Shown here: positions 7,110 to 14,763 of the stretch, one piece after another
Numbering within the stretch: position 1 is the first letter of the stretch
How the letters are laid out: every line of letters begins with the position of its first letter
DNA from: Clostridiaceae bacterium AM27-36LB
Lineage (GTDB): Bacteria > Bacillota > Clostridia > Lachnospirales > Lachnospiraceae
DNA: 25,179 nucleotides
Direction: 5' to 3'
Assembly (NCBI GenBank): GCA_003480725.1
Contig: QUJQ01000014.1
Location: forward strand, 1-25,179
Translations under genes and position numbers: made by a program
The notes under the pieces: model-generated
Seen by the model: the letters and a program-made list of their open reading frames with translations, nothing else
Databases searched by the model: none
Told to the model about the DNA's origin: nothing

Positions 7110-7138
7110 TTAGTAGCAAAAATTAAGAAGCATTTCAA
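7110..7138 (-). promoter_or_regulatory. Possible promoter of the small minus-strand gene
   Basis: Read on the minus strand, TTGAAA (7138-7133) is followed after 17 bases by TACTAA (7115-7110), preceded by TG one base upstream, which gives an extended -10. The start of transcription would fall near 7103, just before the AAGGAG site. Confidence 0.4.
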
Positions 7139-7298
7139 TCAGTCCACCATGTCACTTTTATTTTATGTTATACTGTTTTATATAATTTTTTTGCCCTTAT
7201 CAGAGTTCATAAACACTGATGGGACGATATAACACAAGGAAAAAAATAAGGGAAAGCTCACCTGCGACAAATCCAGTGTTTTCAAGGGTTTGCGGAGA

Positions 7299-7329
7299 AT
7301 TTAATAACAAAATATAACAGTTATTAAAT
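7299..7329. repeat. Perfect 10-bp inverted repeat upstream of the lipoprotein gene
   Basis: ATTTAATAAC at 7299-7308 and GTTATTAAAT at 7320-7329 are exact reverse complements around an 11-base AT-rich spacer. No T-run follows, so it is not a terminator. It lies 50-80 bases before the lipoprotein start and could be an operator. The preceding stretch 7240-7298 (GC-richer than its surroundings) has no gene. The arm-spacer-arm layout also resembles a recombinase core site. Apart from this and the minus-strand promoter, I see nothing assignable in 7139-7378. Confidence 0.6.
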
Positions 7330-7378
7330 CTCTTAAAACAGGTGAAATCTCAATCGGAAGTTATCGGAGGGTATGTAC

Positions 7379-8134
7379 ATGAGCAGATGTAAAAAGAGGG
7401 GAGTATTGGTATGTGTTTTTCTAGCAACATTAAATGTAGTTGCTTGCGGACAAGAAAAAGGAGATGAAGTTGTCACTACTGATGCATCTCCTACAAGACA
7501 GCAAGAAAGCAGTGTGCAGATAGATGAAAGTACAAATTTGGAAAAAGAAGAAAATAAAGCAATTAGTGCGGAAGAATCCAACATACAAACGGAGAATATA
7601 GATACAGAAATGACAGCAGAAGAATTATTAGATTTGTTTGTTAATGGTTCAATAAATGCAATCAGTTCCGAGGATTCGACATCGGCATTTTATATTACCG
7701 ATTTAGATATGGATTCTGACGAATGGGATTCTTATTCTATTGGTGAAAGAGTCGATCTTGATAATGATGGGGAAAATGAACTGATTATTTGCGGACCTTA
7801 TGGTGGCATATATCTTGATGCACGTGATAATAAGGTCTACGAATTTGCTGTGGGAGAGGGTAATGCGCTTGAGCTTTCTTATGTTGTTTATAATGGTGCC
7901 GTATGGATTATGCACAGCAACAGAATGAATACAGGATATGAAGCATACCATATGGAAAAATTTGAAGGAGCAGATAATTTAGTTGCAGAAATGAATTTTT
8001 GTGAAGAACTTATTGATGTAGATAATGTGGAAGGCAAAGAAAAATATACATTGAATGGAACGGAAATATCTTATGAGGAATATTTGGAATTATGCAGCAA
8101 GATTTTTGCAACTGAAGTAACTACAACAAAATGA
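7379..8134 (+). CDS. Secreted lipoprotein with a DxDxDG calcium-type motif
   Basis: A 251-residue exported protein. ATG 7379 is preferred over ATG 7373 because the GGAGG at 7366-7370 is eight bases before the former and only two before the latter. The N-terminus has basic residues, a hydrophobic core and a lipobox (NVVAC, modified cysteine at 23), so it should be anchored on the outer face of the membrane. Residues about 25-80 are acidic and low-complexity, a probable surface linker. The remainder is globular and has VDLDNDGENELIICG, a DxDxDG loop of the kind found in calcium-binding and FG-GAP-like repeats, followed by an IYLDARDNKVYEF strand-rich region. I know no characterised homologue. 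It appears monocistronic in an AT-rich accessory region. Confidence 0.82.
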   Translation: MSRCKKRGVLVCVFLATLNVVACGQEKGDEVVTTDASPTRQQESSVQIDESTNLEKEENKAISAEESNIQTENIDTEMTAEELLDLFVNGSINAISSEDSTSAFYITDLDMDSDEWDSYSIGERVDLDNDGENELIICGPYGGIYLDARDNKVYEFAVGEGNALELSYVVYNGAVWIMHSNRMNTGYEAYHMEKFEGADNLVAEMNFCEELIDVDNVEGKEKYTLNGTEISYEEYLELCSKIFATEVTTTK

Positions 8135-8200
8135 CAACTTCAAGTTTGTGCAGACTGTCTTCATAAATTTAGTAAGATTGAATCATAAGACTATCTGGAA

Positions 8201-8596
8201 GTGTTTCCTCGAAATTTACTTTTGAACGAGAAAAATGAGCTTCACAATCGAAAAATTCATATAAGTGGACTTTTTGAAAAGTTTGGTTATGATGAGGTGT
8301 TTGGAAGAAGTGCAGTTATGGAACTTCTTGAGTTGAAAGCTTCAGGTGCCTCAAAACTTCTTTCCAATGTGGTAAAGGCGGATATTATTGAGCCAGTGTC
8401 CGGTCACGGAAAAGGGAAATATAAATTTAATATGAAACAAAAACATGAGCAGTTAGTCTATGAAAAAAATAGGGTAGCTGCTTTTTATGCAAAAAAGGGA
8501 GGTCGGTGTATGGAATATGCACGTAAAAATGTAGAGAAAACAAAGAAAATAGCAAAGAAATTTGTACGCTATCAAGATTCAAAATTAATACATTAG
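8201..8596 (+). pseudogene. Truncated winged-helix C-terminal fragment (AlbA_2/Fic-type)
   Basis: The frame begins at GTG 8201 without a clear ribosome binding site. Residues about 25-75 carry a winged-helix pattern: VFGRSAVMELLELKASGASKL, then VVKADIIEPVSGHGKGKYKF. This ending is typical of the C-terminus of AlbA_2 (Schlafen-like) putative DNA-binding proteins and some Fic proteins, which are normally several hundred residues longer. The N-terminal catalytic or binding domain is absent and not found upstream, so this is most likely a decayed gene. The last 28 residues also form a separate frame from ATG 8510 behind a GGGAGG site, a lysine-rich peptide (MEYARKNVEKTKKIAKKF) that might be translated on its own. 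Confidence 0.6.
8510..8596 (+). CDS. Possible 28-aa basic peptide ORF
   Basis: ATG 8510 stands behind a good GGGAGG site at 8498-8503 and would give a 28-residue, strongly basic helical peptide. It is in frame with the winged-helix remnant, so it may simply be its tail or the start of a gene cut by the terminator region that follows. Too short to assign. Confidence 0.25.
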   Translation: MEYARKNVEKTKKIAKKFVRYQDSKLIH

Positions 8597-8601
8597 GAGA
8601 A

Positions 8602-8644
8602 AAGGATTCTGACACCTTATTGCAGGGTGTCGGGGTCCTTTTTT
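8602..8644 (+). terminator. Strong intrinsic terminator before secA
   Basis: Arms 8602-8616 and 8626-8640 pair almost fully (AAGGATTCTGACACC with GGTGTCGGGGTCCTT, three G-T wobbles and one mismatch) around a nine-base loop, with the 3' arm running into six Ts at 8639-8644. It closes the accessory region and isolates secA from upstream transcription. Confidence 0.9.
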
Positions 8645-8647
8645 AAG

Positions 8648-8676
8648 TTTACCAAATTGTAGATTTATGCTATAAT
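8648..8676 (+). promoter_or_regulatory. secA promoter
   Basis: TTTACC (8648-8653) and a perfect TATAAT (8671-8676) are 17 bases apart, and TG at 8668-8669 adds an extended -10. The predicted start near 8683 leaves a leader of about 57 bases before the secA ATG. Confidence 0.85.
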
Positions 8677-8739
8677 GGGCGCATGTGGCAAAAAGAAGGG
8701 TATTTTGCCAGGATCTATACAGATAGACAGGAGTAGAAT

Positions 8740-11313
8740 ATGAATATTATCAACAAATTGTTCGGTACTCACAGTGAGAGAGAATTGAAACTGATCGCTC
8801 CCACCATTGATAAGATCGAAGCACTGCGTCCGACTATGCAGGCGCTGACCGATGAGGAACTGAAAGATAAGACAAAAGAATACAAGCAGAGACTGGCAGC
8901 AGGAGAGACTCTGGATGATCTTCTTCCAGAGGCATTTGCAACTGTCAGAGAGGCAGCAAAGCGTGTACTTGGTATGGAGCATTACCGGGTACAGTTGATC
9001 GGTGGTATGATCCTTCATCAGGGACGTATTGCAGAGATGAAGACTGGTGAAGGTAAGACGCTGGTATCCACACTCCCGGCATATTTGAATGCGCTGGAGG
9101 GAAAGGGCGTTCATGTTGTAACCGTCAATGATTATCTGGCAAGCCGTGATGCTGGCTGGATGGGTAAGGTTCATGAGTTTCTTGGACTGACGGTAGGTGT
9201 AGTACTGAATGCTTCCACCAAGGAAGAGAGACGTGCTGCATACAATTGCGACATTACTTATGTAACCAATAACGAGCTGGGATTTGACTACCTGCGTGAT
9301 AACATGGTTATTTACAAAGAGCAGCTGGTACAGAGAGAATTACATTATGCCATCATCGATGAGATCGACTCTATTCTGATCGATGAGGCGAGAACTCCGT
9401 TGATCATCTCTGGTCAGAGCGGCAAATCCACTAAGCTTTATGAGTTGTGCGATTATGTGGCTCATACGCTGACCCGTGGTGAGGCAAGCAAGGAATTTTC
9501 CAAGATGGATGCCATCATGGGTGAGGAGATCGAGGAGACCGGAGACTTCATCGTCAATGAGAAAGATAAGATCGTTCATCTGACAGCTGATGGTATCAAG
9601 AAGGTAGAGCAGTTCTTCAAGATCGAGAACCTGGCAGATCCGGAGAATCTGGAGATCCAGCACAACATGGAGCTGGCACTTCGCGCTAATAATCTGATGT
9701 TCCGCGATCAGGATTATGTGGTAAAAGATGATCAGGTATTTATCGTTGATGAGTTTACCGGACGTATTATGCCAGGCCGTCGTTACTCTGATGGACTTCA
9801 TCAGGCAATTGAGGCAAAAGAGCACGTAAAAGTAAAACGGGAAAGCAAGACTCTTGCAAATATCACGTTCCAGAATTTCTTCAATAAATATGACAAGAAA
9901 TCCGGTATGACCGGTACGGCATTGACTGAGGAAAAAGAGTTCCGGGCAATCTATGGAATGGACGTTGTGGAGATTCCGACCAATAAGCCGGTTATCCGTA
10001 AGGACCTGCATGATGCCGTATATAAGACCAAGAAAGAGAAATTTTTTGCAGTCTGCAACGAGATTGAGAAAGCGCACGCAACGGGACAGCCGGTGCTGGT
10101 AGGTACGATCACAATCGAGACTTCCGAGGAACTCAGCCGTATGCTTCAGAAGCGTGGTATCCAGCATGAAGTCCTCAATGCAAAATTCCATGAGAGAGAG
10201 GCTGAGATCGTAGCACTGGCAGGTCAGCATGGAGCTGTTACGATCGCAACTAACATGGCAGGTCGTGGTACGGATATTAAGCTGGACGATGAGGCAAAGG
10301 CAGCTGGTGGATTGAAAATCATTGGTACAGAACGTCATGAGTCCAGACGTATTGATAATCAGCTGCGTGGTCGTGCAGGCCGTCAGGGAGATCCGGGTGA
10401 ATCACGTTTCTATATCTCATTGGAAGATGATCTGATGAGACTGTTTGGATCCGAGCGTCTGATGGATGTATTCAATGCATTGGGAGTTCCGGAAAACGAG
10501 CAGATTGAGCATAAGATGCTTACAAGTGCGATCGAAAAAGCACAGATGAAAATTGAAAATAATAACTTTGGTATTCGTAAAAACTTGCTGGAGTATGACC
10601 AGGTAATGAATGAGCAGAGAGAGATCATCTATGCAGAGCGTCGTCGGGTATTGGACGGCGAGAGCATGAGAGATTCTATCTACAAGATGATTTCTGATGT
10701 GGTAGAGAACACAGTAGATACCTTTATCGGTGATGATCAGGATCCGCAGGAATGGGATCTTTCAGGTCTGAATGAGACACTGCTTCCTATCATTCCTTTT
10801 GAGATGATTACTGTGGAACGCATTGGCTGTAAGAATAAAGCAGAGTTGAAGCATGCACTGAAGCAGGAAGGAACGAAGCTGTATGAGGCAAAAGAGGCAG
10901 AGTTCCCGAACCCGGAGATGATCCGTGAGCTGGAACGTGTATTCCTTCTGAAAGTTATTGATCGCAAATGGATGAACCATATCGATGATATGGAGCAGTT
11001 GAGACAGGGTATTGGTCTTCAGGCATATGGACAGAGAGATCCGCTGGTTGAGTATAAGATGAGCGGCTATGAGATGTTTGAGGCTATGACAGCAGGCATT
11101 CAGGAAGATACCGTACGTCTGTTGATGCATGTGAAGATTGAAGAGAAAGCAGAGCGCGAGGAAGTTGCACAGGTAACCGGAACCAATAAGGATGATTCCC
11201 TTGGGAAAAAACCGGTACAGCGTGCTGCAGATAAAGTATATCCGAACGATCCCTGTCCTTGCGGAAGCGGTAAGAAATACAAGCAGTGCTGTGGTCGTAA
11301 ATTGATGAAGTAA
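8740..11313 (+). CDS. secA: Preprotein translocase ATPase SecA
   Basis: The 857-residue motor that pushes unfolded preproteins through SecYEG at the membrane, slightly longer than the Bacillus enzyme. Nucleotide-binding fold 1 has Walker A MKTGEGKT (100-107) and the DEAD-type [14 protein letters not shown] (from 207). Preprotein cross-linking residues follow, then the second fold with [16 protein letters not shown] and [18 protein letters not shown], a helical scaffold/wing region with [28 protein letters not shown], and a C-terminal zinc SEC-C motif ([13 protein letters not shown]) that binds SecB or ribosomes in relatives. A GACAGGAG site precedes the ATG. It is transcribed from its own promoter and prfB follows after 46 bases, a gene order seen in many Firmicutes. 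Confidence 0.99.
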   Translation: MNIINKLFGTHSERELKLIAPTIDKIEALRPTMQALTDEELKDKTKEYKQRLAAGETLDDLLPEAFATVREAAKRVLGMEHYRVQLIGGMILHQGRIAEMKTGEGKTLVSTLPAYLNALEGKGVHVVTVNDYLASRDAGWMGKVHEFLGLTVGVVLNASTKEERRAAYNCDITYVTNNELGFDYLRDNMVIYKEQLVQRELHYAIIDEIDSILIDEARTPLIISGQSGKSTKLYELCDYVAHTLTRGEASKEFSKMDAIMGEEIEETGDFIVNEKDKIVHLTADGIKKVEQFFKIENLADPENLEIQHNMELALRANNLMFRDQDYVVKDDQVFIVDEFTGRIMPGRRYSDGLHQAIEAKEHVKVKRESKTLANITFQNFFNKYDKKSGMTGTALTEEKEFRAIYGMDVVEIPTNKPVIRKDLHDAVYKTKKEKFFAVCNEIEKAHATGQPVLVGTITIETSEELSRMLQKRGIQHEVLNAKFHEREAEIVALAGQHGAVTIATNMAGRGTDIKLDDEAKAAGGLKIIGTERHESRRIDNQLRGRAGRQGDPGESRFYISLEDDLMRLFGSERLMDVFNALGVPENEQIEHKMLTSAIEKAQMKIENNNFGIRKNLLEYDQVMNEQREIIYAERRRVLDGESMRDSIYKMISDVVENTVDTFIGDDQDPQEWDLSGLNETLLPIIPFEMITVERIGCKNKAELKHALKQEGTKLYEAKEAEFPNPEMIRELERVFLLKVIDRKWMNHIDDMEQLRQGIGLQAYGQRDPLVEYKMSGYEMFEAMTAGIQEDTVRLLMHVKIEEKAEREEVAQVTGTNKDDSLGKKPVQRAADKVYPNDPCPCGSGKKYKQCCGRKLMK

Positions 11314-11359
11314 AAACGATTGATAGTATCATAAATTTTAAAAGAAAGAAGGTGTGGTT

Positions 11360-12482
11360 ATGGTAGAATTAGATCAGTTTAAATATACACTGAGCAGCTA
11401 CGCAAAACCCATGACAGAACTGAGGGATTCACTTTGACCTGGCTTCAAAGACGCTCAGGATCGAAGAATTAGAACGGGAGATGGAGGCACCTGGCTACTG
11501 GGACAATGTGGAAAAATCCCAGGAAGGTATGAAGGAGCTGAACATTCTCAAAGAAGAAAAACAGAAATATGAAAGCCTGGAGCAACAGTACGAAGATATC
11601 GAGACACTGTTGGAGATGGGCTATGAAGAGAACGATGAATCTCTGATTCCAGAGATTCAGGAAGAACTGGATCAGTTTACAGAGGCATTTGAGGCCATGC
11701 GGATCAAGACTCTTCTGTCTGGTGAATATGATAGCACAGATGCCATCATCAAGCTGAATGCAGGAGCAGGTGGAACCGAATCCTGCGACTGGGCGGGCAT
11801 GCTTTACCGTATGTATACCCGCTGGGCAGAGCGTAAGGGTTTTACCGTAGAAGTGCTGGACTATCTGGATGGTGATGAGGCAGGTATCAAATCGGTTACC
11901 TTTGAGGTGCATGGAGAAAATGCCTACGGATATCTCAAATCCGAAAAAGGTGTGCACCGTCTGGTCCGTATTTCTCCATTCAATGCACAGGGAAAACGGC
12001 AGACTTCCTTTGTCTCCTGTGATGTGATGCCGGATATTGAAGGCGACATTGAGGTGGAGATCAATCCGGATGATCTGCGGATCGATACGTACCGTTCCAG
12101 CGGAGCAGGTGGACAGCACATCAACAAGACTTCATCTGCGATCCGTATTACACATATTCCTACGGGAATTGTAGTACAATGCCAGAATGAACGTTCTCAG
12201 CATCAGAATAAGGACAAAGCCATGCAGATGCTGAAGGCTAAACTCTACCTTCTGGAACAGCAGAAGCAGGCAGAGAAATTATCCGGCATCCGCGGAGAAG
12301 TCAGTGATATTGCCTGGGGAAATCAGATTCGTTCGTATGTGATGCAGCCGTATACACTGGTTAAAGACCATCGTACCAGCTGCGAAGTCAGCAACGTAGA
12401 TGCTGTGATGGATGGAAAGATCGATCCATTTATCAATGCTTACCTGAAATGGATCAATCTGTCACCGGAGGAACAGGAATGA
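11360..12482 (+). CDS. prfB: Peptide chain release factor 2 with programmed +1 frameshift
   Basis: RF2 recognises UGA and UAA and triggers peptide release on the ribosome. The frame starts at ATG 11360 (AAGAAGGTG site) and meets an in-frame TGA at codon 26 (11435-11437) in the slippery context CTT-TGA-C. A +1 shift reads GAC from 11436 and continues to the stop at 12480-12482, giving 373 residues. An upstream AGGGA in the same register as the AGGGGG of the Escherichia coli site supplies the internal Shine-Dalgarno-like stimulator. The protein shows the SPF recognition motif (205-207) and the catalytic GGQ (250-252, same numbering as E. coli). When RF2 is scarce, termination at UGA slows and frameshifting rises, so the gene controls itself. 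Confidence 0.98.
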
Positions 12483-12922
12483 CGGAAAACAGCAAGTATT
12501 TCGTGCTAAAGAAAAAAGCAGTGCCAGAGGTTCTGCTGAAAGTGGTGGAGGCCAAGCGTCTGCTGGATTGCAATCCTGGCATGACGGTCCAGGAAGCGGC
12601 AGATCAGCTTGGCATCAGCCGCAGTTCATTTTATAAATACAAAGAGGACATCTTTCCTTTCCATGATGAGGCGAAAGGAAAGACTGTTACTTTTATGCTT
12701 CAGGTGGAGGATGAACCGGGACTTCTGTCCACGGTTCTGAACATTATTGCAGAATTTGGAGCAAACATTCTTACAATTCATCAGACGATTCCGATCAACG
12801 GAATCGCCACGCTGACCCTCAGCGTTCAGGTGCTTTCTACCACAGGGGACGTATCTGCCATGATCGAAAAGATTGAACAGCAGCAGGGAGTCAGATATCT
12901 CAAAATATTAGGCAGGGAGTAA
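12479..12922 (+). CDS. pheB: PheB-like ACT-domain regulatory protein (UPF0735)
   Basis: A 147-residue protein, the same length as Bacillus subtilis PheB. Residues about 32-60 form a small helix-turn-helix-like segment (MTVQEAADQLGISRSSFYKY) and about 68-145 an ACT domain (TFMLQVEDEPGLLSTVLNII, then LTIHQTIPINGIATLTLSV), a fold that binds amino acids. The conserved IHQTIP stretch is typical of the family. ATG 12479 overlaps the prfB stop and lies behind GGAGGAACAGGA. It is followed after seven bases by homoserine dehydrogenase, so it may sense an amino acid and modulate that enzyme or its expression; the real partner is not established. The symbol rests on similarity only. Confidence 0.85.
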   Translation: MTENSKYFVLKKKAVPEVLLKVVEAKRLLDCNPGMTVQEAADQLGISRSSFYKYKEDIFPFHDEAKGKTVTFMLQVEDEPGLLSTVLNIIAEFGANILTIHQTIPINGIATLTLSVQVLSTTGDVSAMIEKIEQQQGVRYLKILGRE

Positions 12923-12929
12923 AATACCA

Positions 12930-14126
12930 ATGATAAAGGTTGCAATTATGGGTTATGGCACCGTTGGATCCGGTGTATATGAGGTGTTCAGAACAAACAA
13001 GACCAGCATTGACAAAAAAGTAGGACAGGAACTGCGAGTACAGTATGTGCTGGACTTAAGAGAATTTCCGGGAGATCCGGTCATGGATGTACTGACACAT
13101 GATTTTGAAGACATCCTTACTGATGATGAAGTGAAGATCGTGGCTGAGGTTATGGGAGGACTTCATCCGGCGTATGAGTTTACCAGACGCTGCCTGGAAG
13201 CAGGAAAAAGTGTGTGTACTTCCAACAAGGAACTGGTGGCTGAGCATGGTGCTGAACTGATTCAGATTGCGAAGGATCATCAGGTGAATTATCTGTTTGA
13301 GGCAAGTGTAGGAGGCGGTATTCCTATTATCCGTCCTCTTAATTCTTCTCTGACGGCAGATGTGATCGTAGAGATCTCCGGTATCTTAAACGGAACCACT
13401 AACTACATGCTGACCAAGATGTCCAGAGAAGGGCTGAATTATGATGATGTGCTGAAAGAAGCCCAGGCAAAGGGCTATGCGGAGCTTCACCCGGAAGCAG
13501 ACGTGGAAGGCTGGGATGCGTGCAGAAAGATCGCGATCCTGACTTCTCTTGCCAGTGGTAATCAGGTGGATTTTAAAGATATTTATACAGAGGGCATTAC
13601 CAAAGTGACGGCTGAAGATTTTGCATATGCGAAAAAAGCAGGCTGTGCTATCAAATTGCTGGCTGTCAGCAAGAAGCAGGGGGATACTTATTGTGTCATG
13701 GTTGCTCCGGCCTTTGTTCGTAAAGAGAATCCGCTCTACATGGTAAATGATGTATTTAATGCAGTATGTGTGGAAGGTAATATGCTGGGAGCGTCCATGT
13801 TCTATGGAAGCGGAGCAGGTAAACTGCCGACTGCCAGTGCTGTTGCCGGTGATATGGTGGATGCAGCAAGACATCTTGGAAAGATCATTACCACGTTCTG
13901 GAATCCGCAGAAACTGGAACTGGCTCCGGTAGGAGAGATGACCCATCGTTTCTTTGTCCGTATGAAATCTGATGCCAAAGATGCAAAAGTATTTGGTGAT
14001 GTGGAGATGATCGATGCAAAGATTAAAGGTGAGATTGGGTTCATGACTCCTGTTATGTCCGAAGATGCATTTGCAAGAAAAGCAAAAAATCTTGATATTA
14101 TCAGCATGATCCGTGTGGCAGGCTGA
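12930..14126 (+). CDS. hom: Homoserine dehydrogenase
   Basis: Reduces aspartate semialdehyde to homoserine with NAD(P)H, the branch point to threonine and methionine. The 398-residue protein opens with the Rossmann loop GYGTVGSGVYE (8-18). Catalytic-domain features include CTSNKELVAEHG, SVGGGIPIIRPL and the family signature GILNGTTNYMLTKM, followed by the metal-binding and substrate region AKGYAELHPEADVEGWDACRK. The C-terminal 75 residues (from HRFFVRMKS) look like a short, divergent ACT domain that seems to lack the usual first helix with its PGVL-type motif; the standard Bacillus-type enzyme is about 433 residues. It forms a transcription unit with the ACT protein before it and thrH after it. 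Confidence 0.95.
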   Translation: MIKVAIMGYGTVGSGVYEVFRTNKTSIDKKVGQELRVQYVLDLREFPGDPVMDVLTHDFEDILTDDEVKIVAEVMGGLHPAYEFTRRCLEAGKSVCTSNKELVAEHGAELIQIAKDHQVNYLFEASVGGGIPIIRPLNSSLTADVIVEISGILNGTTNYMLTKMSREGLNYDDVLKEAQAKGYAELHPEADVEGWDACRKIAILTSLASGNQVDFKDIYTEGITKVTAEDFAYAKKAGCAIKLLAVSKKQGDTYCVMVAPAFVRKENPLYMVNDVFNAVCVEGNMLGASMFYGSGAGKLPTASAVAGDMVDAARHLGKIITTFWNPQKLELAPVGEMTHRFFVRMKSDAKDAKVFGDVEMIDAKIKGEIGFMTPVMSEDAFARKAKNLDIISMIRVAG

Positions 14127-14149
14127 GCTTGAAGAGGAGGAAATGAAAA

Positions 14150-14755
14150 ATGATGGATATCGTGTGTCTTGATCTTGAAGGAGTACTGGTGCCAGAGATC
14201 TGGATCGCATTTGCAGAGGCCAGTGGAATTCCGGAGTTGAAGCGTACTACCCGTGATGAGCCGGATTATGATAAACTGATGAAATGGCGTCTGGGAATCC
14301 TGAAAGAGCATGGACTTGGGCTGAAAGAAATCCAGGCAACCATCGAGAAGATCGATCCGCTGCCGGGAGCAAAAGAATTTCTGGATGAACTGCGTTCTCT
14401 GACCCAGGTGATCATCATCAGTGACACCTTTACGCAGTTTGCAAAACCGTTAATGAAGAAGCTGGGATGGCCGACTCTGTTCTGCAACTCTCTGGAAGCG
14501 GCAGAAGACGGAACCATTACCGGATTTAAGATGAGAATTGAGAATTCCAAGCTGACCACTGTAAAAGCATTGCAGTCAGCTGGATTTGATACCATTGCTG
14601 CAGGAGACAGCTTTAATGATCTGGGCATGATCAAAGCAAGCCGGGCGGGATTTTTGTTCCGTACTACCGACCAGATCAAAAAGGATTACCCGGAACTGAA
14701 AGCATTTGAGACTTATGATGAGTTCCTGGCAGCAATCAAAGAAGTATTGGAGTAA
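14150..14755 (+). CDS. thrH: ThrH phosphoserine phosphatase / homoserine phosphotransferase
   Basis: A 201-residue HAD-superfamily enzyme. Motif I is CLDLEGVLVPEIW, where the second acidic residue is glutamate, the ThrH mark, as opposed to the DxD of ordinary phosphoserine phosphatases. Motif II is IIISDTF, the lysine of motif III lies in SKLTTVKAL, and motif IV is AAGDSFNDLGMI. ThrH of Pseudomonas transfers phosphate from phosphoserine to homoserine, which makes the substrate of threonine synthase. Its place 23 bases after hom fits a bypass of ThrB. The GAGGAGG site suits ATG 14150 better than ATG 14153. It could also act mainly as a serine-pathway phosphatase. Confidence 0.93.
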   Translation: MMDIVCLDLEGVLVPEIWIAFAEASGIPELKRTTRDEPDYDKLMKWRLGILKEHGLGLKEIQATIEKIDPLPGAKEFLDELRSLTQVIIISDTFTQFAKPLMKKLGWPTLFCNSLEAAEDGTITGFKMRIENSKLTTVKALQSAGFDTIAAGDSFNDLGMIKASRAGFLFRTTDQIKKDYPELKAFETYDEFLAAIKEVLE

Positions 14756-14763
14756 GATTTTTT

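Noticed and set aside
9340..10338. 332-codon minus-strand frame inside secA
   Set aside because: Antisense shadow of a highly conserved gene; cysteine/histidine-rich translation without recognisable domains.
11431..11438. Premature stop in prfB as a sequencing error or pseudogene
   Set aside because: CTT-TGA-C at codon 26 with an upstream AGGGA is the known programmed frameshift of RF2; the rest of the protein is intact.
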